This document shows positions 54,101 to 64,000 of a DNA stretch of 64,000 nt, one piece after another. Below the pieces are notes generated by a model. The model saw only the letters and a program-made list of their open reading frames with translations, ran no database searches and had not been told where the DNA came from. Made by a program: the position numbers and the translations under genes. Numbering within the stretch: position 1 is the stretch's first letter; every line of letters begins with the position of its first letter. The DNA is from Dipetalonema caudispina (Eukaryota; Nematoda; Chromadorea; Rhabditida; Onchocercidae): positions 186,001-250,000 of the forward strand of contig JABVXV010000009.1 of NCBI GenBank assembly GCA_013365325.1, read 5' to 3'.

Positions 54101-56646
54101 ATCTCTTTTTTTCCTTTTTGAACTTTTTGCTGCGAAGGAAAAAACTGAAATTTCTTAAAAGTGGAGAAAAAAAAAACTAGAAACTGTCTTCCTTTGCAAG
54201 TGTCATTTGCTAACATTACTGTTGCCATTAACAACCAACAAAATGATCAGATCCGTTTCCTTTAAAAATCATTAAAATAAACATTTTCATTATAAAATTT
54301 TTTCAGTTTTTTTCATATATTTTCAAATAATCAGTCATTGACTCTTCTCTTTATCTTCCATTAATCACAATTTGTATTCAAAATTCATCAAAATTCATTG
54401 TCTCTTTTGCCATGGTAATTCGCTTCAGACGTCTCAATACCTTTTGGCACTAAAAAAAAAAAAGAAAAAAAAACTTCCACAACAAATCAATGGATCCTTT
54501 ACGGTGGATATCGGCAAATATTTGCAATTGCTTTTTGGTAGTATAAAATATTTTTTTAGGAATATTGTGAATTAGGATAGAATAATTTAATTCTGAGCTA
54601 CATATTCAAATTTGATAATCCTATGAAAAAATTGAAAAGGCCTTTTGGAAATAGCAATTTATTGAAAATATTCGTTTAGAGAGATACCGAAATTTCTGTT
54701 TAATTTATTCTATTTTCAATTTGTGGACGTTCGCAAATTTTTTCAATCTGCATAACTTGTATTTTTCAATGTTTATGTCAAAGACCTTTCCACAATGATT
54801 AGTAATTCAAAAAGAATTTCATCAATCATTTACTATTAGTAACAATAATATTATTGCTCCTGATATGATTATTGTCACTACATCCATTATCTTTAAACTT
54901 CTCTTACCATTGTTATCAACTTTGCTTTGATATGATACTAAGTGCTATTTGTGATCCACAATTTAGAATTCTATTTCGCCTTCCTGAAAGTATAATTTTC
55001 TTATAATTTGCATTCTGAAACAACAGTATACAAGCGTACGCATAAATAAAACAAGCAAAAGTATGGAAGTTTCGTTCCATCAAAGTGGAGTTGAAAAATA
55101 ATAAGGGAACTCACCAAAAATACCGCCAGAAGGCATTTCATTTCTACTGGACATACATTTATTTATAAGTGTACACAACGACAACAGCGTATAAACATTA
55201 ATTTTGGACATGTATTGCTTGTGGTTTCGACGTTACCCATTGGAGCAAGTAAATAAACGGAATAGCTTCAAACACGTCATGTTTAAAATCAGGCTTTCTC
55301 TGTGATGTAATGACAACTTATCAAATGCTTTTTCAACATTTACAGCAAATACTGGAAATTTCAAGTTTTTCTTTTTTTTTTTCTTTTCGCTTTTTATATA
55401 CAAATAAAATTGGTTCCTATAATAGCACTTTCATTCTTTCTTTTTTAATTCGTCTTATAAATTTCAAAGAAAAAGGAAAAAAAACTTAGGGATGGAATAT
55501 GAAAAGAAAAAAACTGTTTAACAATAAAAATAACTTGCTGTACGTTTTTAATTTTTAATTTTAAAAGTTACTTTATCAATCTTTACTTCGTTCAAACATT
55601 TTTATTGATCAAGAATGTAATGTGTAAACAGAGCGGTAATAGTAGTTATAGGTGTTTTTACTGTTTCAGTTTGTACATCTTTTCGTTTATCCTGTCTCAT
55701 TTTTGTGAAAATTCAATTTATTTGTTTTACTGCAATATTAATTTTCCTGTTAACATTCGCAAGAGGAAAAAAAACTCCAGAACGTATGAGTCCTTGCACC
55801 TAAAAGTTGATTACCCAAATTATCAAAAATCATCCGATCAAAATTTCTTTTAAAGCAAAACTTCATCTATCAAGTCATTAGATTTTAGAACATTTTACTA
55901 AATTAGTGAAATAATTTAAAGATTTATTTATGAAATGAAAATCGAAATATAAAATGATGATAAAAAGTATTTTCGTAACATAGATTGTAAGCAATGACAA
56001 AATCAATGTAAATAGCATATTGTTGTGTTAAAAATTTGAATCGAAGATATTTGCTGGAGTAAATGAAGATGAAATAACAAATGTAAATTTGAATCAAGGA
56101 GAAATTCAAAATAATTAAATACATACCGTTATGCCCCACTTCTTCTCATTGACATGTTTTGTGTCTAACTGTGTTCCATTCACCTACCACTTCATTAACA
56201 ACGTTGAAAATACGTTCATATAAAATTTATTGTGAAGATTTGTTAGAAAATTTCTCATTTATCATAATAGAGTAGTTTAATTTTTATATACCAATATTTA
56301 ATTCAGTCACGCTACATACATAAAAATCTCTACAATTGTATTGTCGGAATTTTTTTGTGCAGATATTTGGCTTTGTTATTTCATTCATATCGGATAATTG
56401 TTTGTTTTCGATCATTATGTTTATGCGCTTTATTCATTAGTAGATATCATTTTGTTCAGGATATGATGATCAATAAGATGATATGCAGTAAGTTCGACTG
56501 GATTTTAATTTGTTCTATTTTAATTTGAAATTAAATATACTACTTTATAAATTGATCATGTTATTGCTAATAGCAATCGTACAAATAGGATTTTTTTTTT
56601 CTATTTCCGTAATATGACAAAAAGCAGAACGAAAAAAAATTTGTGT

Positions 56647-56681
56647 CAGTAGTACTTTGTTCATGGAACAAAGTACTACTG
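56647..56681. repeat. Perfect 16-bp hairpin with 3-nt loop
   Basis: CAGTAGTACTTTGTTC (56647-56662), loop ATG, and its exact reverse complement (56666-56681). It is the longest perfect hairpin noticed in the window and lies about 1.2 kb upstream of the PTR gene. Confidence 0.9.
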
Positions 56682-57846
56682 TAATTAATTACTGTATTTA
56701 TTTAACATATATTACCAACTATACTTTTCAGGAAAGCTGAAATTTTAAATATTTTAAATATCTCCCAGACAGATTTTACTACTTATATATATGGCAATAG
56801 CATACATTATATTGATCATTATTATTTGATTCTTTTTATCTCTCAAATTTGTACTTCTTGATTTTTAGAGTTGTTATGTTACATTTTATTTCTGCACTTC
56901 ATTTAAGCTATGCAAACTTAAAATTAAAACTATGCAGCCTTTTGGCAAGCTGTAATTGAAAACCGCTGAACGACTTATTATTGATTCAATTGAATAACCT
57001 GTTTGATATACTTGTGCTAATTTCAGTAATTTCCAAATTCGTATGTAGCGGGGTTTTCTCTTCTTGTTTGAATTATCTTTGAGGCGGTTTTTGAAATTTT
57101 CCTCATATAGCATTTTCAGTACTTAAGTCAGTTATTATTTCTTCGTTGCCGTTTTCAAAATTTTTTCGAAATTTTCAAGGACACACAGCTTTGATGCTTT
57201 TTTAGAATATTGTTATAACAAAATTGCTTTTACTTATTTTCAGAGGTGTAATTTAGTTATATGACTCCTCAGGCGCTAATAATGATTTCAATTTAATTGG
57301 CATATTTCCGATTTCAACGAGTTACTACCGTAACTATACTATTTTCAGTTATTTTGCTCAAACACATTTAAGTTAAGGTGAGTCAGATATTTTTCTATTG
57401 ATTCGATATTACACTGTGATCATAAAAAACTTTCTATTGCTTTCCTTATTGATTATCTCAGAAAAAAAGAAAAGAAAACGTTTCCAAATTCATTTTTCTG
57501 ATAGATTTAATCTGTCATGCTTAAATTTTTGGTGTGATAAAACTTGACCAGCAATTTGTGCTCATTAAAACTAAATATGAGCCTCAAATTGAAATCAAAT
57601 TGAAACATGAGGAAATAAAATTATTAGAAAACGTATCCAAAGTTCTTTCACTTTTTTTTTTGGAATTTTCAAAGAGGAGTACTCTTTCCTTATTATGATT
57701 ACAAAAAATGATGTTACAGTTTATAAAATACTTATTTCCTTTCCAATATTATAATTGAACCGAATCAAATTTGCAATTTTTTACGCAACATTTAAATGAA
57801 TTTTTATTTCAACAAATCTTTTCAATCTTTTTTTAGCGTAATTAAA

Positions 57847-60800
57847 ATGCGATTTCTGGAAAACACTTATCAACGTTATGGACGTTATGTAGCCAAACAT
57901 CCTATGCCTTTTTTGGTAAGAACTATCACCTTGTGTTCCTTTTAACTTAATTTACTACAATTGTTTTAGGTAGTACCAATTTATGGTTGATAATTTTACT
58001 GATAGAGATGCTCAATAATTTATTTTAAACTTTTCATATCTCCGGAAGTGTTTTTTTCTCATAACAGAAGTAATACTGATAGAGTACTGATAATGGAAAA
58101 GTATTCTTCAGGTTTGATCAGATTTGTGGAAGAAGAAAAAAATCCAAATCTTCAAAATTTTATTAAACTTCTAAGGTTCTTATTTTGTAAGAGCGCTAAT
58201 TATAATTGAAATTTAGCTGTTCCCAGTTATTGTAACGTTATTTTCAACTATTGGATTACCTCGTTTTCATATTGATAATGATATCTGGAATATTTATTCA
58301 CCAATAAATGGGATATCTCGTGCGGAAGAAAAGGCGTTGAAACTTTTTGAATATGCTAGCGGCGCACATCATTACAGAGTAATTGCTTAAATTTAAAATA
58401 CGATTTAAGAAAATTAATTGTAGGAAATTCATTTGTTACTTTCCTTATGTAATTTTTGTTTTGTTCCAATGATATTTACATCCTTTTCTATCATTTTACT
58501 GAAAAATTATCTCATAATTCTTTGCTAGGCAAAATAATTAAGACGAGGAAAATTGATATTTACGAAATTTTCAGCACCGTTCTCTGTACTTGATTAATTG
58601 ATTGACTGATGGTCAATACGTATAGTCTTTAATCAAAGTATTCCTTCGTAGAAAAAAATATTACCATTTTTCAAGAACCCTTTTGAAGAATTCATTCGAC
58701 GTTCATGTCAAGCAGAAGAAATATGAAGAGTTCCTAACGTTATACACTAATATTTTTCAGTGAGAATAGCGAAATTTGTTTAGTTTTAGAAATTGTAAAA
58801 TGCGATTATCAAAAACTTTCTAACAAACATTAGATAAACTTTTTTAGAAAAAAAATTAATTTATCGCCAATATTTAGTTTTTTTTTAAATCTGGTGAATT
58901 TTCTGCAACTGTTTTGAAATGTCGCTTGACTGATTAAGTAGCAAATGGTGATATGATAAGATAATCGTCTTTAAATAACTCGAGAAATTTAAAATCAATT
59001 ATCCCGCAAAAAATGAATTTTTGCAAGATATTTTGATAAAGAACTTATGAATTATTAAAATCTGTCTCTTATTCCTTCCCCTAAAGGAAAGGGACTTCGG
59101 AAAGTTTACGGAGATTAGATTTCGAGAGAATCATTATGATGAAAAGAAATTGTTGAAGGCATAGTGAGAAAATATATCAACTTGGAATTTTCAAATAGAA
59201 ATTTACTTTTCTTCTGTGCCATTTACTAAAAAGCGAAATGATTGATGCTGTTCTGAGACTTTCTTCGAACAATATTTGTAGGATTCTATAAAACCTGACG
59301 TAACATTTTGCTAATTGATCAGATGGTCTGCTGATAACGGAAATGTTAACTTTCTGCTGCTCTCAAAAACCGAAATTCCACAATTGATCGCCCGAAGTTT
59401 TGCGCAACTCTTAATTGGATTGTTGCGCTTATAATATGAAATGAAGGGAAATAAAATTGCAAAACAGATCTGGAATGATCATATAATAGAGACATAGTAG
59501 ACAGTAATCGAATGGTTCTATAAATATATTGGTTAGGTACGGAAGAGGAAGAAAGTTCCAATGCTTACCATCTACTAATCAATTGTTTTCGGTTATAGGA
59601 CCGGAAAAAGTTACCCGAAAATGGTCCGAATTAAAAATTTGTCATCAATTTTAAGAAAAAAAGAGTTTTTCTTCGGAAGCTTCTCCGAAGTACAAAATGA
59701 TTTGTGGTAAGAGTGATTGCTTTTGCTTGCAATAAACCGATATATATTGTGTAGATGGCTATTACTACATACAGCTAACAGTTATGTATCATCAAATTTA
59801 CATATTGTGTAGATGCATATGTTACAATACTTAAGTAATACTAAAACAAGCAATTATTAATTAAATTTTCAGTTCTTCTGGATCTTTGATTTGAACGGTT
59901 TAAATGAAAAAAATTATTAGAGTTATTTCCTCGTTTCAGTTGCAAATTTTGGTAAATCGTAAAGATGGTGGTAATTTGATGAATGATAACAGTACGGATG
60001 AGATGTTAAAGATGGAAAGATTCATAGCCAACAATATAACTATCAATGATGGCTTCAATTTTCTTACCTATCGTAACATATGCGGTATCTATTGCAATGA
60101 TAGTAATGATATCGTTCTCACATTTATAAAGGTTACCTATCCATATTTTTTCTATTCTCTGGAAAGAGACTAGAAATGCAAAGTAATGCCAAATTAAAGA
60201 ATTTGAAAGTCAGTGGCAAAATTCAGAAGTTATTTCAAGAGATTCTATACATTCAACGATCCTTGCAAATCTTCTATCTTGCAATACAAATATCAATGTT
60301 AAATTTTCAGGCAGCGATTAATATGAATGGTCGATCTTCATCATCATTAGCTTTCACATTCCCAAAGGCGCGAATATTCGAAAAATATATCTTTATGGGG
60401 TATAAGTTATTTTAGATTATTTACTTTCAATTGATTTTAAAATTCGTAGCTGAAAATTTAAAATGCTTCCTTCTTTTTTGTTAGATCAGAAAATACCAGT
60501 CTTATGTGTGTACTGAATGTTTTCTTCAATATTAGGAGGAGTAATGAAATTTTTACGTAGAAATGTTAAAGTTGAAATGTATTTTAAATGTTAAAATTCA
60601 CTTTCTGTAAGAGCAATTTCCTCTCGAAATTATTGATATTTTTTTTATCATGTTCAGATACTCTGTTGGTGATTTGCATTATTCTGAACAGGATGCAACA
60701 ATTGTTGATGGCTTCAAACTCTTCATTTTTCATTTTATGGTTAGAAATGATACTCAGATCTGATATTCGAAAGTTATATACAATTAAGAACTACTCCATT

Positions 60801-63800
60801 TTGGAAAGAATTAACTCTTGGTTTTTGAACAGGTAAATCTGAATCTTCCGCGTGGTGTAAGAATCGCGAAGAATTTTGAATCACAATTACGAACATTGCT
60901 TGCAATGGCTACTTATGAATCCGAGGTAAAGAAATATTGAGAGCTTTGAGGAAAAATTTTTAATCTTTAAAGAGGAAAAAATGGGATTGTTATTTTATGC
61001 AAAAGTGAAATACGAAGGAGTTAGTCGAAATCGACATTATTGAAATGTATTCTTTGAAAATTTTATTCGTGTAAAAAGTAAGGCTCTTTATTTTTTACCA
61101 ATAAATAAGTAAGTTATTTGAAATTCTTTTATTCCTTTCCATTCTTTTTTTTTTTTTTTTTTGTTTTGATTTAAAAAGTTGGGGATTAATAACATTGATA
61201 TTTCTTTTCAATAGATATGAAATGCAAATTTCAGGATTTGGAATATTTTCTGTTTAGCAGAGATCGTGAAATTGAAGAACAGGAGCAAATAACGCTTGCT
61301 GCTTTACCATTTCTCGGTTTAACTACTTTGGTGCTAATCATATTCATGGTCATCAGCTTGACCGATTTTCCATTCAGAAATAGCCAACATGTTGAGGTGA
61401 AAATACTGCAAATGTTTTGACAATACTCCCAATAGCATTTAGTACTAATTATGATTAAGAGTGGCTAATTACTCATTTAGAGATATAATTATTGCCTGGA
61501 AGTTAACTCTCATCATTTCAGGCTATTTCTGCGGTACTTTCACCAGGGATGGCATTAATTACTTCTTGGGGTCTTTTATGGGGTATCGGTTTACCCTTTT
61601 CCAATATCCTAACTGTTGTACCTTTTCTTGTTATAACAATTGGTGTTGATGATGCATTTCTCATATTGGCTGCATGGAGGCACTCAAAGTAAGTGCCCAC
61701 TTGGATATTCTTGAATTTTTTAGTGTTTTCGATGCATTGATTGCTTTTGGAATTGGAAATTTAGTATTTAGGTATAGATTTGATTATCGATCAATTCTTA
61801 TATAAATATGTTTGAATAGCTTGTAACTTAGCTTGCTTTATACCTATTTATAGCCCAGCTTCTGATCTTGAAACACGAATGGGTGAAACGTTAACTCATT
61901 CCGGTACAAGCGTTACAGTGACTTCGCTTACCGATGTATTATGTTTCATGGTTGGACTGTTTTCAAATTTGCCTGTCGTACAATTATTTTGTATTTATAC
62001 TTCCGTTGCAATTATGATTGACTTCATTTATCAGGTATTTTGAATGAATGAATGAATATTCGATAATTAAATTTAGAAAATCAGTTTTACCGCAATAGAT
62101 GGCAAAAGTATTGAATCTTTGAGTTTATTTCATCTCTATTTTCATCATATTTAATTTCTCTAAAATCATGCATAAATCTTTGTTGTAGATTACATTTTTT
62201 ACCGCCCTTGTTGCTTATAGTGGAAGACAAAAAATGAATTATCTCGAGGAAAAGGCATTATATTCTAAACAGGTAAATTAAAAGCTTTTTTTTTCTGTTA
62301 AAAGGATACGCTTGTTGACAAATGAACTGTTTAGAGATTTTACGATTGTTTTCTAGCTTGAAACTTTTAACAGCTATTCTACCTGATCCTTACTAGCCAA
62401 TATCTTAACTTTCATTTCCGGTTTTTGTGGGAATTTCTTGATGATCAGTAGGTACTATTTACTAGACTATTTACTATTATAACACCTTGTGGAAATTAAT
62501 TATGATTGATATACAATGGCTTAAAACATATCGATTAAGTTCAGAAATTTCCATCAGTATATACTTGACGATGATATTGTAACTCGTAATATTTGTAATT
62601 ACTATGTATTGTTCTTCCTTTTTTTTTGCAGAATCTTAAATCCAGAAACGTCCTAGATGGATTGTGGTCAAAAATTGAACAGAAAGATTTACATAAGTTG
62701 TATACCGTTGATGTTGGTATTACAAAATACTGCTTACCTAATGATAATTCTTTATCACCAAAAATGTTGAGGAAAACAATGAAAAGGAGTGACATTATCC
62801 TACAGAAGCTTGTCAATATCCTTCATTTACCATTTACGAAATTTGTTGTTATTGCAGCATTTATTACTCACGTTACCGTAAGTTAAAAGAAGAAATCGAC
62901 TTTTTACATTTGTGCTAAAATTAATTCCCGTGTTACTTTTATAACGTGTATAAAATGAGGAAAAAAGTAATTGGAAGATAATATAAATTCATTCCAAATA
63001 TTCAAATTCAGATTGAGAAAACTTTTTATTCTGATATTTTGTAAACATTGAGTCTTAAAACTATACTCAGAAAGTATTAAAGTGTTGAAATTGAGAGTTT
63101 TCTATTTGATCTTTCATGTTGTATATGATTTGAGAGATTTTTTCGGAATTTATTTTGCTCAAACTTATTCATTCCCGATTTTCCCTGATCACCCAGTTCA
63201 AGTTATGATTTTAGGTGGTATCATATCTTTGCACTGAAGTGAATACAGACTTCGATATGGAAAATTTATACTTGGAAAATTCAAGCATGAATGCGATTTC
63301 ACGGCAATTACAACGTTTCACTCTTAGTGAAGCATTCGTCGTCAATTTTGCTCTTTATCCAATGCCAAATTTTGCTGATGTTTTCATTCGGAACAAATTC
63401 GATCATTTAATTGAAGAGTTGGAAACAATACCAAAATTCGGTATGGGGTCAAGTGGAACTGTCTTATGGACTAGAGATTTTGCTGATGTTAGTAGTTCTT
63501 TTTATAGTATAGAAATTTTAAATGTACAAAAATATGAAAGAAAAAAAATGATTGGTCATTATTATGACACGGTGGAAACCAAATAAGTGCACTTGCCACC
63601 TTACAAAATATTCTGAAACTGATAAAGTAAAGGAATAGTTTAAAAATCTTAAAAAAATAATCCATCTTAATGAATTCTAATGAGAATCGAATAATTAAAT
63701 TATGTTTTGTATCTAATCTTATAATGAATGTTATTAAATTGTACTTTACAGGCAGTAGCATTTTGGGATGAAGAAAGCAATTTTTGGCGACAAGACCAAT

Positions 63801-64000
63801 TACTTCCAACATTTCGAGAATACGAAATAGAAGAAAAATTCATCACCACCGAGTTAGTTTACATTTACATATAAAGCATGGTGAGCGAAATGGTTAATAA
63901 TTAATCTGCATGGAAATTAATGGAAGAACAATCATAGCCATAAAATATATCATGTAGTGATCCTGCCAAGAGGTGATTAACTCATTCAAAAATTATTGTC
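57847..64000 (+). CDS. Patched-related (PTR) RND-family membrane protein, 3' partial
   Basis: Thirteen exons are visible: 57847-57915, 58217-58378, 59940-60131, 60311-60399, 60658-60739, 60833-60925, 61235-61396, 61522-61688, 61854-62034, 62189-62272, 62632-62877, 63215-63487, 63752-63852. They encode the first 633 or so residues; the gene runs off the right edge after a donor at 63853. PTR proteins are worm-expanded relatives of Patched and Dispatched, thought to move sterols or lipids and needed for molting and epidermal traffic. The first helix follows HPMPFL (residues 22-40), then an extracellular loop with paired cysteines (CGIYC). A sterol-sensing-domain block follows at about 250-425, including the RND motif GVDDAFLILAAW (about 324-335). 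Next comes MRKTMKRS-like cytosolic sequence, then a helix and the second large loop (NTDFDMENLYLENS). The 60740-60832 segment is unclear: an in-frame 93-nt intron fits, but it leaves a shorter loop than usual. The 1.56-kb intron 58379-59939 is the longest. Confidence 0.9.

Larger units (their letters stand above)
50835..57846. other. Seven-kilobase gene-poor region
   Basis: Spacer between the 5' ends of the divergently oriented carboxypeptidase and PTR genes; it must contain both promoters. The longest frame (51841-52188, +, 115 codons) has one hydrophobic segment but no recognisable family or splice context. It contains a purine-rich tract at about 53524-53592, long T/A runs, and hairpins at 51153-51196 and 56647-56681. 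A TTTTTTTAG acceptor ending at 57836 precedes the PTR start codon. Confidence 0.5.

Overview
The window reads as nuclear DNA of a nematode. It is strongly AT-rich, its genes are cut into many small exons by short GT-AG introns, and several first coding exons sit just behind a bare splice acceptor, as expected for spliced-leader trans-splicing. The long spacers and the protein matches fit a parasitic spirurid or filarial worm better than Caenorhabditis, but that is an inference and the species cannot be named from sequence alone. No tRNA, rRNA, CRISPR array, transposase or bacterial-type operon was seen.

Eight genes can be supported, and for seven of them exon junctions were followed with intact reading phase over the whole coding sequence. 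From left to right: (1) + strand, 5611-8336, an ER-lumen thioredoxin-like protein of the TXNDC12/ERp18 family. (2) - strand, 12462-13462, a neurogenin-type bHLH transcription factor. (3) - strand, 16513-31757, the spliceosomal helicase Brr2/SNRNP200, rebuilt as 42 coding exons and about 2158 residues. (4) + strand, 33086-35308, V-ATPase proteolipid subunit c''. (5) + strand, 38744-39891, a small membrane protein with a Thr/Ser-rich tail, of unknown family. (6) - strand, 42001-45543, the WD40 protein CSA/ERCC8 of transcription-coupled DNA repair. (7) - strand, 47222-50834, a serine carboxypeptidase of the cathepsin A family. (8) + strand, from 57847 beyond the right edge, a Patched-related (PTR) RND-family membrane protein, 3' truncated by the window.

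The genes serve mostly unrelated housekeeping or developmental roles: ER redox, neural fate, splicing, proton pumping, DNA repair, lysosomal proteolysis, sterol or lipid transport. There is no sign of a co-transcribed pathway. Brr2 and V-ATPase c'' are transcribed divergently from a shared spacer of 1.3 kb. The spacers 1-5610, 8337-12461, 13463-16512, 35309-38743 and 50835-57846 hold no gene I can recognise. They contain homopolymer T/A runs, several short perfect hairpins, and small tandem duplications.

The most interesting points are two non-canonical GC-AG introns (Brr2 and CSA), a divergent second ATPase cassette in Brr2, an unusual CHAC active site and KSDL terminus in the TXNDC12-like protein, the orphan mucin-like membrane protein built from phase-2 exons, and a set of tight 3-nt-loop hairpins. 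I did not find a clearly new multi-gene system.
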